A DNA stretch of 64,000 bases, taken from Chryseobacterium sp. CH21 (GTDB lineage Bacteria > Bacteroidota > Bacteroidia > Flavobacteriales > Weeksellaceae). The stretch is from the NCBI RefSeq assembly GCF_004119445.1, contig NZ_QICI01000010.1, positions 1 to 64,000 of the forward strand. Reading direction: 5' to 3'. Made by a program: the position numbers and the translations under genes. The notes below the pieces were generated by a model. That model made no database searches and was not told where the DNA came from. It was given only the letters and a program-made list of their open reading frames with translations. Below are positions 8,152-18,243 of this stretch, piece after piece (positions within the stretch are counted from its first letter, which is position 1; each line of letters opens with the position of its first letter).

Positions 8152-10493
8152 ATGGGCTTATTAACTGCCCGTACATTCCTATTCATGATTACCAATAATT
8201 TTAATTATTCGGGAATAATTCATTGTATTTCCCCAAATCCTGTGAAACTTTTCAGTATAAGTTTCATCACTGCATCATCATTTCTGTATGCTCAGTCAAG
8301 TTCTGAAGATTCATTATCTACAGTGGTTCAGACCGTTGAAGTCATCGGAAGAAAATCTAAAGATTATACTTCCGATTACTCTTTTGCTGCCACCAAGATT
8401 GCCATGAAGAATAAAGATCTGCCTTTAACGCTTAATACCATTACCAAAGAACTCATCACCGACCGTCAGGCTTTCCAGCTGGGAGATGTGATGAAAAATA
8501 TAAACGGAGTCTCCCCTTCCAGCTATTATAACCAATACAATATCCGTGGGATCAGTCAAAATGAAGAAGGACAGATCATCAATGGAATGCGGACCAGACA
8601 ATATTATTTTTTACAGCCGATGACTTCCAATATAGAACGTGTAGAAGTTTTCAAAGGCCCTGCAAGTATTACCATGTCCAGCGTAGATCCCGGAGGAACA
8701 ATCAATATGGTCACCAAAAAACCATTGTCAAATCCTCGTCATGAGATCAGTTTATCGGGAGGTAGTTTTGAAACCTACCGTGTCACCACAGATCTTACAG
8801 GCCCTTTAAATAAGAGCAAAACTTTATTATATCGTTTTAACGGAACGTATCAGAATGCCTGGTCATTCAGGGATCATGTTAAAAACAGCGGGATTCTGAT
8901 CTCACCTTCTATCACTTTTATTCCGAATGAAAAAACATCCGTGAATGTGGAAATGATTTTCAATGACCTTTATGGAAATCTGGACAGAGGACAGCCTATT
9001 TTCGGAGCTGTGGCCGGGAAAACAGATTTATACAGCACTCCAAGAACGCTGAATCTGGGAGCTCCTGATGATTTTTTAAAACCAGAGAACTCATATTAAT
9101 GGGAACGATTGCCCATCATTTTAACTCATCTATCAGTTTTAATGCTTCTTATATGAAGCAATACTGGAGAGAAAACCTGCAGGAGCACAGAACAACCAAT
9201 TCTTTTGTCCCTGATATGGATAACAAACCAGTTTCGAGTCTTGCCATGATGCAGTTTGTGCAGAGAAAACAGAACTGGGCAACCGACAATATTAATGCTT
9301 ATTTTAATTTTAAATTCAAAACAGGTTCTGTTCAGCATCAGGCTTTGATAGGCTATGACAATCAGATCTGGGAAAAACGCAAAGGCGGACAACAGAATGC
9401 AGCAAGAGGTTTTCTGCTCAAGAATGGGACTATAGCTTCTTCTTACAATCCGGCAAAAGCTTCAGATTATCAGACTACCAATTATAATGGGACAGTTATT
9501 CCTCTGCCCAATGTAACGCCATTTGACCTGAATCCCGGAGCTGCAAGTTATCAGGGTGCAGATTTTAATACCCTTAATGTGATCACCCCCTTACCTTCTG
9601 CCCTTACCACCACTCATGCTGCTTATATTCAGCATCTTTTCACGTGGAAAAAATTCAAAATATTATCGGGGCTCCGTCAGGAATGGTTTCAGGATATCAC
9701 CAACTTCAAAGAATCCAATGAGTCTTCTTTTAAAAATAACAAACTTCTTTACAGGTTGGGTATTACCTACAGCGTGACAGATAACATCAATCTGTACGGA
9801 ACTTATTTAACCGGATATCAGCCTCAATCCAATACGGTAACCTTAATGCCAAATACCTCCAGTCTTACAGGGTCTGCAGCCAGATTTAAACCTTTGACTT
9901 CCGATCTCAAAGAATTAGGAATCAAAGCTCAGCTTTTTGGTAAAATTTCACTGAACCTTGCAGTGTATGAAATCAACCAGAGAAATATTTTAATCAATGC
10001 CAATAATCCTTCAGAACCTGATGAGCTTGTACAGCGCGGTGCAGACCGAAGCCGTGGATTTGAAGCTGAGTTTTCAGGACATATACTTCCTCAATGGCAT
10101 ATTTACGGTGGTTACAGCTATATTGATGCTAAAATACTGGATGATACCAACCACGATCTTGTGGGAAAAAGGAAAGAAAACACTTCTAAAAACTCGGTTA
10201 ATATCTGGACACGTTACAATTTTTCAAATATAGAATTACTCAAAGACTTTGGAATTGGTTCCGGAATACTTTATCAGAGTTCTAAAGTTCCATGGTTTAC
10301 CCGAAGTTTTGAACTTCCGTCCTATACGACAATAGATGCAGCCTTATATTACACTCCGGCAAAAACGGTGCAGCTTTCTTTTAATCTGAATAATATCACC
10401 AACAAAGTATACTGGATTGGGGCTCAGAACTATTTAAGGCTGTTTCCGGGAACCCCAAGAAATTATTTACTAACTGCTACTTATAAATTTTAA
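8152..10493 (+). CDS. TonB-dependent siderophore receptor (frameshifted)
   Basis: The N-terminal part, to 9099, has a signal segment ending SSFLYAQ, a TonB-box-like TVEVIG, and a full plug: NIRGISQNEEGQIINGM, then VEVFKGPASI and GGTINMVTKKP. The beta-barrel continues from 9099 in the next frame and ends in NYLLTATYKF with the usual terminal Phe. One missing T at 9096-9097 restores ENSYLMGT and gives about 780 residues, or 769 from the alternative ATG at 8185. The plug resembles the FpvA/FhuE-type siderophore receptor family. It is followed after 3 bases by the ABC permeases, which suggests one unit. Confidence 0.88.
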
Positions 10494-10496
10494 ATT

Positions 10497-11942
10497 ATGG
10501 CTATTTCAAACTTACAACTGATGGTGAGAAAAACCTGGCAGGATTTGTTTAAAGGAAAACAAAATCTGCTTACCACTATCGCTGTACTCTTATTCTGTAT
10601 GCTGAGTATTGGTATAGGATATACAAAATATACGGACTCTTTTTCGAAAATAAAAGAATACCGCAAAGAAGTCCGGGAAAGCTGGGAACACAGACCAGAT
10701 AAGCATCCGCACCGTATGGCTCATTATGGATATCTGGTTTTCAGAATCGGGCATCCATTGAATATTTTTGACAACGGACTGGATGACTATCTGGGAAATG
10801 TTATATTCCTGGAAGCCCATAAGCAGAATACCGCTAATCTTTCAGAAGCAGGAAGCTCCGGTACTTTGGTCAGATTCGGGGCATTTAGCAGTGCGTTTAT
10901 TCTGCAAAGTATTGTTCCGCTAATTATTCTTTTTTTGGGGTTTGGATTAATTGTGCAGGAACGTGAGAATGCCACTTTAAAGATCATCAGTGTGCAGGGA
11001 ACCTCAGGAAGGGATATTATCTGGGGTAAAATTCTGGGACTCTGGCTCTTTTCTCTATGTTTCCTGATTCCGGTAATTCCTATTGTTTTTATGGCAGCAT
11101 CCATGTCAGAGACTACCAATCCGGCTGATATTGTATTGCGTTTATCATTGCTGTTACCTGCTTATATGATCTATTACTTTTTTATCTGCACGTTGACCGT
11201 AGTGGTTTCTGCGAATAGTAAAAGTACCTCATCTGCGTTGATCAGCCTTATTGGTTTCTGGCTTCTTTTTATTATTGTTTTGCCTAAAGGAATTCAGTTT
11301 GCAGCACAGAACTTATATCCTGCACCTTCCCGAATTGCTTTCGAAACTACACTGGAAAAGGATATTTTAAAATCAGGAGACAGCCATAATCCTGATGATC
11401 CGCATTTCAAAAAAATCAAAGATTCTTTGCTGGCCAAATATAAAGTGAAAACAACCAATGAACTTCCTTTTAACTATGGCGGGTTTGTTATGAAGGAAGG
11501 GGAAAAAATAAGTTCACAGATTTATATCAGACATCAAAAAGAGTTGCAGAATATTTACAACAAACAGCAAAGATTGACAGATTTTTCAGGATTGATCAAT
11601 CCTGCCATTGCTATTAAAAACTTCTCTATGATTGCTACAGGCACAGATTTCTTCTCTTATAACCAGTTTCAGAAACAGGCAGAAGAATATCGCTATCAGA
11701 TGGCTCAGCATTTAAATGATTTGCAAATTGAGCAGATCAGCAACATTAAACCGGAAAATGGCGGTCCACCTGCTGTAATTGACAAGCACAATTGGGAAAA
11801 GTTCCCGGATTTTAAATACCGGTATATTTCTGTATTGGAAAGTATCAAACAACAGCCAATACCTGCTGCGGCATTGGTTCTTTGGATGGCTGTATGCATT
11901 ATTGCGATCGAAATAAGTGGAAGAAAACTAAAATTAATTTAA
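10497..11942 (+). CDS. ABC-2 type permease with DUF3526, first copy
   Basis: This 481-residue membrane protein has a TM segment near residues 27-43, then a long soluble loop, four to five closely spaced TM segments at about 130-265, another soluble stretch of ~190 residues rich in charge, and a last TM at 455-475. This is the DUF3526 ABC-2 layout, distantly like NosY. It starts 3 bases after the receptor stop and abuts the second permease with no gap. The transported substrate is unknown. Confidence 0.8.
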   Translation: MAISNLQLMVRKTWQDLFKGKQNLLTTIAVLLFCMLSIGIGYTKYTDSFSKIKEYRKEVRESWEHRPDKHPHRMAHYGYLVFRIGHPLNIFDNGLDDYLGNVIFLEAHKQNTANLSEAGSSGTLVRFGAFSSAFILQSIVPLIILFLGFGLIVQERENATLKIISVQGTSGRDIIWGKILGLWLFSLCFLIPVIPIVFMAASMSETTNPADIVLRLSLLLPAYMIYYFFICTLTVVVSANSKSTSSALISLIGFWLLFIIVLPKGIQFAAQNLYPAPSRIAFETTLEKDILKSGDSHNPDDPHFKKIKDSLLAKYKVKTTNELPFNYGGFVMKEGEKISSQIYIRHQKELQNIYNKQQRLTDFSGLINPAIAIKNFSMIATGTDFFSYNQFQKQAEEYRYQMAQHLNDLQIEQISNIKPENGGPPAVIDKHNWEKFPDFKYRYISVLESIKQQPIPAAALVLWMAVCIIAIEISGRKLKLI

Positions 11943-13289
11943 ATGAACCGTTATTTATATACTCAATTTTACCGTAACAAAGCATACATCATTGCACTGC
12001 TATTTTTATTCATGGCCGGGATTATGGCCATTTATACCGGGAAAAAATTTCTGGACAGGAATGAAGATATCATCTCCAAAAGTGGAGCCTATCAAAAAGA
12101 AAGTATAGAAAGAAATACAAAATTTCATAAGGATGATCTGGGGCTGGTGCTTTATTATATTAAATTTAATCTCGTCAACGAAACTCCTAGATTAGCTGCT
12201 TTAAATATTGGAATGCGCGATTTAAATCCGTCTATTCAAGGGGTAACCATTCGGAATCTTGAAGAACAGCGCTATAATTCTGATTTTTACAATCCAGCCA
12301 ATGCTGCTGTTGGAAATTTTGATTTTAGTTTTGTTATTGTTTTCCTTTTTCCATTGGTGATTGTGGCCTTTTGCTATAATCTGATTTCTGAGGAAGAAGA
12401 AAGAGGAACCTGGAAACTGCTTTCGGTACAGAGCGGCAATTTGCAAAAGCTCTTGGATCATAAGATGCTCATACGGCTTTTGGCAGTAACAATAGTATAC
12501 TTTATATTAATTATTATTGCTTCAGTCTGGATAAAAATACCTTTAGACTCCTACTATATTGCTTTTCTCATCAGTGGATGGCTTTATATCCTGTTCTGGT
12601 TTGCCCTGTGCAGATGGATTGTTTCTTTCCGTAAATCATCGGCTCAGAATGCTTTAATCCTTTTGATTGTCTGGGTGGGGATTAATTTTATTATCCCCAT
12701 GAGCAGTAATATTCTGATACAAAAAATCTATCCGGTACATGAATCCCTTAAAGCGGTGATGGAACAAAGGGAAGGCTATCACAACAAATGGGATGAGCCC
12801 AAACAACCTACGATGGAAAAGTTTTATAAAGCATATCCTCAGTACAGGAAGTTCACCGTGGAAGAAAATGACGCATTCACCTGGACCTGGTATTATGCCA
12901 TGCAGCATATGGGAGATCTTGAATCTGCAAAATCTTCAGAACAATACACAGAAAAAATGCAAAAACGGAATCAGGCAGCAGCTTATTTAGGCTATTTCCT
13001 TCCGAACCTTCATACTCAGCTTGTAGAAAGCCATCTGGCAAAATCTGATATTCAGAATCATTTGCAGTACGCATTATCACTTAAGAAATTCCATGAGAAA
13101 AAGAGATTGTTCTTCTACCCTCTTATTTTCTCAGGAAAGAACGCAGAGTCCATTAACTGGGCACAACAAACTATACAGGTATTCAAATTTTCCTCATCTA
13201 TTCAATGGGGACAGATACTTCTACCGTACCTCATCTTTATTGCTTTATTCATCATGCTTTCACAATACAAATACAGAAAATTATGTTAA
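11943..13289 (+). CDS. ABC-2 type permease with DUF3526, second copy
   Basis: This 448-residue paralogue of the preceding gene has the same plan: a TM segment at ~14-32, an extracytoplasmic loop, a TM bundle at ~120-265 around the [14 protein letters not shown] loop (compare ERENATLKIISVQ in copy one), a soluble domain, and a final TM. The start codon directly follows the stop of copy one. The stop overlaps the ATPase start (ATGTTAA). The pair probably forms a heterodimeric channel. Confidence 0.8.
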   Translation: MNRYLYTQFYRNKAYIIALLFLFMAGIMAIYTGKKFLDRNEDIISKSGAYQKESIERNTKFHKDDLGLVLYYIKFNLVNETPRLAALNIGMRDLNPSIQGVTIRNLEEQRYNSDFYNPANAAVGNFDFSFVIVFLFPLVIVAFCYNLISEEEERGTWKLLSVQSGNLQKLLDHKMLIRLLAVTIVYFILIIIASVWIKIPLDSYYIAFLISGWLYILFWFALCRWIVSFRKSSAQNALILLIVWVGINFIIPMSSNILIQKIYPVHESLKAVMEQREGYHNKWDEPKQPTMEKFYKAYPQYRKFTVEENDAFTWTWYYAMQHMGDLESAKSSEQYTEKMQKRNQAAAYLGYFLPNLHTQLVESHLAKSDIQNHLQYALSLKKFHEKKRLFFYPLIFSGKNAESINWAQQTIQVFKFSSSIQWGQILLPYLIFIALFIMLSQYKYRKLC

Positions 13290-13977
13290 AAACTATTAAT
13301 CTACATAAAAAATACAACGATTTTACAGCACTTCAGTCTCTGAATCTGGAAGTAAAGAAAGGAGAAATATTTGCCCTTCTCGGCCAAAACGGAGCAGGTA
13401 AAAGCACAACGATCAATATTCTCCTTGGGCTCATTAAAGCGACTTCCGGAGATGCATTCATTAATGATATTTCAGTAAAAGAGGAACCTCAAAAGATAAA
13501 AAACACCTTGCTTACATTCCTGAGACTGTTCTTTTATATCCTAATCTTACAGGAATAGAGAATCTTGACTTCTTCTCCAAAATTGCAGGATTTGATTATC
13601 AGAAAGATGAATTGGCTGCATTACTTAAGCGTACAGGATTGCAGGAAATAGCTCATAATAAAGCATTGGGAGGATATTCTAAAGGGATGCGCCAGAAAGT
13701 GGGTATTGCTATTGCACTGGCTAAAGATGCAAAAGTGCTTCTACTTGACGAACCTACCAGTGGATTGGATCCCATTGCTACAGCAGAATTTACAGAAATT
13801 GTACGCCAGCTGGGTAAAGAAGGAAGAACAGTTTTAATGGCTACTCATGACATCTTCAATGCGGTAAGTGTAGCCACTAATATCGGAATTATGAAACAGG
13901 GGGAGCTTGTACAGAACCTAACTTCCAAAGCGTTTACAGCGCAGGAATTACAGGAGCTGTATCTCAAAACGATTTAA
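13283..13977 (+). CDS. ABC transporter ATP-binding protein (frameshifted)
   Basis: The start at 13283 overlaps the permease stop. The N-terminal part has Walker [10 protein letters not shown]. The frame breaks at the A-run 13498-13503; one missing A restores [21 protein letters not shown] and leads to the signature YSKGM and Walker [12 protein letters not shown], ending at 13977. The repaired length is 231 residues. It is the ATPase partner of the two DUF3526 permeases, and the sequence resembles NosF-like ABC-2 ATPases. Confidence 0.88.
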
Positions 13978-14013
13978 TATTCAGTTTACTTTCATATTAA
14001 ATATCAATTGGTT

Positions 14014-14047
14014 GATGCCCGGTAACGTTTTTGTTATCGGGCATTTT
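14014..14047. terminator. bidirectional terminator between ABC ATPase and photolyase
   Basis: ATGCCCGGTAAC pairs with GTTATCGGGCAT across a GTTTTT loop, followed by TTT. It lies between two convergent genes, so it can serve both. Confidence 0.7.
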
Positions 14048-14063
14048 GCTGATATTTTAATAT

Positions 14064-15359
14064 TTATGCCAATGCTTTTTTGTACTCGGATAAAGCTCTT
14101 TCTCGGGCAAACGTATGTTCTACTATTGGTGAGGGATATGCCGGAGTATTCCATTCCGGAAGCCATTTTTTGATATACAGTAAGTCTTTATCAAACTTTT
14201 CCATCTGTGTTGTCGGATTAAAAACTCTGAAATAAGGAGCTGCATCACAACCTGAACCTGCTGCCCACTGCCAGTTTCCATTGTTTGCGGACAAATCGTA
14301 GTCGTTGAGTTTTAAGGCAAAATAAGCTTCACCCCAACGCCAATCGATCAGCAAATGCTTGCATAGGAAACTCGCTACGATCATTCGCACCCGATTGTGC
14401 ATATAGCCTGTCTGATTCAGTTCTCTCATTCCGGCATCTACGATTGGATACCCTGTAGTTCCTTCACACCAGTGTTTAAACTCCTCTTCGTTATTCCGCC
14501 AATGGATATTGTCATATTGTCTTTTGAAAGATTGATGAACCACCTGTGGAAAATGATATAAGATTTGCATAAAAAATTCACGCCAGATAAGCTCTGAAAG
14601 CCATACCGCATTATGTTTCAATGCAAAAGCCACACATTTTCTGATGCTAATAGTTCCGAATCTTAAAGCAATTCCGAGCTGTGTAGTATGCTGTAATGCA
14701 GGATAATCCCGAAACTGATCATAGTGATCAATAATGGAAGCTTCAAGAACTGGCTTTTTAAAATCAAAATCCGTTTTTTCGAAACCGATCTCCTTTAAAG
14801 TAAGGATGTCAGAATATTCCTGTGGAAAAAGGTTTTTAAAGTCTAATTCGACAGTTTGATAGTGTTCAGGAGTTAATGATTCCCGCCATTTCTTTGCAAA
14901 AGGGGTATAAACGGTATAAGGAGAACCATCTTTTTTTATAATCTGGTCTTTATCAAAAATCACCTGATCTTTATAGGCTTTAAAAGGAATATTCTTTTCC
15001 TTGAAAAAATAATAGATTTCCTTGTCTCTCTCAATCGCCTGAGGTTCATAATCTCTGTTGCAGAAAACGCCTTCAATAGTATATTCTGCTGATAGCTTTT
15101 TGAATATTTCAATGGGCTTACCATAGTAGGTATTGACCTTTGAATGGTATTTTTTTAATGAAATATTCATATCCGTCAAAGCCTGTTGAATGTAATCTAC
15201 CCTTCTGTCTTGCTTATCTTCAAGCTTATTGAGAATATCGGTATCAAATATAAAAACAGGCATTACCGGAGCATCTGACTGGAGTGCCTGGTAAAGCCCG
15301 ACATTGTCTTCTACTCTTAAATCCCGTCTGAACCAGAAAAGGGTGATGGTATTTTTCAT
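14064..15359 (-). CDS. phrB: deoxyribodipyrimidine photolyase (class I type)
   Basis: The 431-residue protein starts WFRRDLRVEDN, the typical N-terminal Rossmann domain of the photolyase/cryptochrome family. The FAD-binding C-terminal half has WLSELIWREFFMQ, HNRVRMIVASFLCKHL and NNGNWQWAAGSGCDAAPYFR. Length and motifs fit an enzyme that repairs cyclobutane pyrimidine dimers using blue light. It stands alone, in convergent orientation to the ABC genes. Confidence 0.93.
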   Translation of the reverse strand: MKNTITLFWFRRDLRVEDNVGLYQALQSDAPVMPVFIFDTDILNKLEDKQDRRVDYIQQALTDMNISLKKYHSKVNTYYGKPIEIFKKLSAEYTIEGVFCNRDYEPQAIERDKEIYYFFKEKNIPFKAYKDQVIFDKDQIIKKDGSPYTVYTPFAKKWRESLTPEHYQTVELDFKNLFPQEYSDILTLKEIGFEKTDFDFKKPVLEASIIDHYDQFRDYPALQHTTQLGIALRFGTISIRKCVAFALKHNAVWLSELIWREFFMQILYHFPQVVHQSFKRQYDNIHWRNNEEEFKHWCEGTTGYPIVDAGMRELNQTGYMHNRVRMIVASFLCKHLLIDWRWGEAYFALKLNDYDLSANNGNWQWAAGSGCDAAPYFRVFNPTTQMEKFDKDLLYIKKWLPEWNTPAYPSPIVEHTFARERALSEYKKALA

Positions 15360-15555
15360 AATGGTTTAATTCGAATTCCTTGATCATTCCTGCTTTGAAA
15401 TCCTTTCATAACTACGGATAAATATACAGATTTTAACCTATAAATTATCTTAGCAATTTGTATTATTTGGCTTTATCACTACATTTTGTATGATGATATG
15501 AAGTAAAATTTTCCGACCTTTGTACCGATTTTAGCATGAATAAAAACTCACAGCA

Positions 15556-15789
15556 ATGGAAGAATTTGAAGTACCAGTAACCTATAAAGGTAAAGAAGAA
15601 CTTTTTAATGTAAAACTGGCGGCATTTACCCATGGCTATAAATTCTATGTTGACGTAAATGGCTACGAAGTTGTTTTTGAACGGGATGATTCTGGCAATA
15701 TGCGGGCACTTATACAGGATATCTCATCAGAATCTAAGGTAGATAAAGGACTCATTGAAGCCATTATGGAAGTATTTAATACTCTTTAG
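15556..15789 (+). CDS. conserved small protein of unknown function
   Basis: This 77-residue, acidic, soluble protein has no signal or TM segment. It contains YKGKEELFNVKLAAFTHGYKF, broken into strands, then VNGYEVVFERDDSGNMRAL, which suggests a small beta-rich fold. Its codon use matches the surroundings and it occupies a clean space between divergent and convergent genes. An upstream ATG at 15535 opens another frame with only 14 codons. I do not recognise the family. Confidence 0.65.
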   Translation: MEEFEVPVTYKGKEELFNVKLAAFTHGYKFYVDVNGYEVVFERDDSGNMRALIQDISSESKVDKGLIEAIMEVFNTL

Positions 15790-16620
15790 CTAAGCCGATT
15801 CCAATCTATAGACTTTAAGGCTTTTTCCTTTATGTCTCTTAAAAAATTTATTAATGTGGCTTTCATCGGCAAAACCAAACTCATCCGCAATTTCATGAAC
15901 TCTTTTGTCGCTGAAACGCAATCTATGCTCTATCAGCCGGATTTTGTAGGAAGAAATATATTGCTGGATAGACTCATTACATTGTTTACGGAAATAACTT
16001 CCAAGATAGGTTGGCGATAAACCAAACTCATTGGCAATGGTTTCTACTTTCAGAAGTTTAGGCTGTCGGATGTTCTCCTGAATATAATCCAGAATCTGAA
16101 GAATACGGACATCTGCATTGGAAGAGATATTCTCCGGCTTAATAACTGCTATATTCCTTGCTGCAATAACAATAACAGCATTCACCAGATGGCGGGTAAG
16201 GTCTTCATTATACACTGACTCATGCTCGGCCGTCTGCCGTAAATTCTGAATTAGCAGATTCATCATTTTCTTATCCTCATTATTTACCAATACTGAACCT
16301 GATAAATGAGAAGCATAATACAAAAGGCATTCAATATGATCTATGCTTTTCCACTGATATTCTTTGATATAATTTTCTTCAAAACGGATCACCATAAACT
16401 CACAGATTCCATTCAGATCAAATCCGTGACAGTCATTGGGAGTAATTAAAAACAGATCACCTGCAGAATAGGCAATTCTATTCTCATTAACGATATGGTG
16501 CCCAATCCCGGAAATCACATATACAAGTTCGAAAAAGTTGAATTGCCTGTCTTTTAACGGGCATTGTTCTATCTTTTCATAAAAAACCTCAAGGGACTGG
16601 TATATATTTTCTCTTGCCAT
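15790..16620 (-). CDS. AraC-family transcriptional regulator
   Basis: This 276-residue protein has an N-terminal cupin-type sensor domain (FNFFELVYVISGIGHHIV, then ITPNDCHGF) and a C-terminal double helix-turn-helix from ~185 (LLKVETIANEFGLSPTYLGSYF, then VHEIADEFGFADESHINKFFKRH). It is divergent from the esterase-quinone reductase pair, so it is a plausible regulator of that pair. A TATCTTTG box (16625-16632, minus strand) lies only 5 bases from the ATG, which would give a nearly leaderless mRNA. Confidence 0.9.
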   Translation of the reverse strand: MARENIYQSLEVFYEKIEQCPLKDRQFNFFELVYVISGIGHHIVNENRIAYSAGDLFLITPNDCHGFDLNGICEFMVIRFEENYIKEYQWKSIDHIECLLYYASHLSGSVLVNNEDKKMMNLLIQNLRQTAEHESVYNEDLTRHLVNAVIVIAARNIAVIKPENISSNADVRILQILDYIQENIRQPKLLKVETIANEFGLSPTYLGSYFRKQCNESIQQYISSYKIRLIEHRLRFSDKRVHEIADEFGFADESHINKFFKRHKGKSLKVYRLESA

Positions 16621-16624
16621 ACTA

Positions 16625-16632
16625 CAAAGATA
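16625..16632 (-). promoter_or_regulatory. -7 box of the AraC gene, very close to its start codon
   Basis: CAAAGATA on the plus strand reads TATCTTTG on the minus strand, an exact TAnnTTTG match. The ATG begins 5 bases downstream. Confidence 0.45.
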
Positions 16633-16678
16633 CCTAAATAAGCTTAAAATGTACCTGTTTTTGCCTATTTTATCAGTC

Positions 16679-16686
16679 TACTTTTG
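16679..16686 (+). promoter_or_regulatory. -7 box of the esterase gene, which decides the start
   Basis: TACTTTTG matches TAnnTTTG exactly. A TTG at 16661-16663 lies 15 bases upstream, a little closer than usual. Transcription from here would begin near 16692, so the ATG at 16706 is the likely start rather than the one at 16649. Confidence 0.5.
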
Positions 16687-16705
16687 CTATACAAATTTAT
16701 ATACA

Positions 16706-17662
16706 ATGCAAGAAAAAATAGATTGTGAGCTTTTAAAAGCCATTATAAACAGTCCATTTAACGAAATTGATTATGACTATTTATTAGCCAATGATCCTGC
16801 AAAGATCAGAGAAAAAGAACTGAATATAATGACTACGGAAGAATCAATACCAATTCCTATATCGCTTTCTGTGAAAGACATCCACATTCCTTCTTCTGAA
16901 TCTCAAAGAAGCATAAGACTGAGGGTTTACAGACCAAAAGGGAAGCAAAACTTACCTGTACTCCTCTATTTCCACGGTGGTGCTTTTATATACGGAACTC
17001 CGGAACAATATGATTTTATCTTTTTCCGATTGGCATTGGATATTGATGCTGTCATCGTTTCTGTAGATTATCGGTTAGCCCCTGAACACCCCTTTCCGGC
17101 TGCAATGAAAGACGGCTATGATACGTTACTATGGTTATCTGAATCTGCCGGTCAAATCCATGGAAACAAAAACAATATAATAATTTGCGGAAGCAGCGCA
17201 GGAGCCACAATTGCAGCTTCAGTAACTCATTATGCAAGAGATAAAGAGGAAGTAAATATTCAACATCAATATTTACTATATCCTCCAACGGATCATATAT
17301 TGGAAACCTCATCTATGCATGAATTAGCCCACGCTCCCATACAAACTAGAAAAGCAGCTGAATGGATGTGGAGGCACTATTTACAACACCGAATAACTCA
17401 ACCACTTCAGTATTCTGTTCCGTTACGGGAAAAAGATTTTACCCATCTTCCGAATGCTACTATCATTGTATGTGAGTGGGATCCGCTGAAAGATGAAGGA
17501 AAGAAGTATGCTGAAAAGCTAAAAAATGCAGGCGTTTCAACTACTTTACTGGAAATTGAAGGAGCTGTACATGCTTTTGATTTCTTTCCCTGTCTGTTAG
17601 CAGAAACTTTTTACCAACAACAGGTCAAATTATTTAAAACAATTTTAACCCCTAAATCATGA
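16706..17662 (+). CDS. alpha/beta hydrolase (HSL-like esterase)
   Basis: From the ATG at 16706 the product is 318 residues (MQEKIDCELL). It has the hormone-sensitive-lipase marks: YFHGGAF for the oxyanion hole, VSVDYRLAPEHPFPAA, and the nucleophile GSSAGA. A C-terminal EWDPLKDEG holds the Asp, and VHAFDFF holds the His. No signal peptide is seen, so it is probably a cytoplasmic carboxylesterase. Its stop overlaps the start of the quinone reductase gene (ATGA), which suggests coupled translation. Confidence 0.88.
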   Translation: MQEKIDCELLKAIINSPFNEIDYDYLLANDPAKIREKELNIMTTEESIPIPISLSVKDIHIPSSESQRSIRLRVYRPKGKQNLPVLLYFHGGAFIYGTPEQYDFIFFRLALDIDAVIVSVDYRLAPEHPFPAAMKDGYDTLLWLSESAGQIHGNKNNIIICGSSAGATIAASVTHYARDKEEVNIQHQYLLYPPTDHILETSSMHELAHAPIQTRKAAEWMWRHYLQHRITQPLQYSVPLREKDFTHLPNATIIVCEWDPLKDEGKKYAEKLKNAGVSTTLLEIEGAVHAFDFFPCLLAETFYQQQVKLFKTILTPKS

Positions 17663-18239
17663 AAAAAATTGTCGTAATTAACGGACATCCGGCTCAGGAA
17701 AGCTTTAACACTGCCATTGCAGAATATTATATCAATTCAGCTGTAGCTTCCGGGGCTGAGGTAAAATATATTCCTATTGGGAAATTGGACTTTAATCCTA
17801 ATCTTCAATTTGGTTACCAACAAAGAACAGAACTTGAACCTGATCTTATAAAAGCTCTGGAAGATATTCAGTGGAGTGAACATCAGATATGGATACATCC
17901 TGTCTGGTGGCTGGGTATGCCTGCCATCATGAAAGGGTTCTTTGACAGGGCATTTCTTCCGGGAATTGCTTTTAAAAGTAATAAAAAGGCAGCAGCGAGG
18001 GGCTATTGAATGCGAAATCAGCAAGAATTATTACCACAGCCGGAGACCTATCCTCTGATGTATATGAAGAAGAGTATCAATCCAGTGGGCTTATTCAGCT
18101 TAAGAAAGGTATTTTAGAATACTGTGGAGTGTCACACATTGAGAACCATTTTATAGGTCCGTTGTACGAATTAACAGAAAAAGATAGAAAGGAATGGCTA
18201 AGCACCATCACAGAATTAGCCATCACCGATTCTTTATAA
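17659..18239 (+). CDS. NAD(P)H quinone oxidoreductase, flavodoxin-like (frameshifted)
   Basis: The N-terminal part (KKIVVINGHPAQESFN, then HPVWWLGMPAIMKGFFDRAF) is the flavodoxin-like fold of the NQO/MdaB/KefF-type reductases. The frame closes at 18009, but the next frame continues GLLNAKSARIITTAG to 18239 with the family's C-terminal pattern. One missing G in 17999-18002 explains the break, and the repaired product is 193 residues. Such enzymes use FMN or FAD to reduce quinones. Pairing with an esterase and a divergent AraC regulator suggests a detoxification unit. Confidence 0.85.
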
Positions 18240-18243
18240 GACT

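Noticed and set aside
16649..16705. Upstream start of the HSL-like esterase
   Set aside because: The TAnnTTTG box at 16679-16686 lies inside this stretch, so transcription would begin after it.
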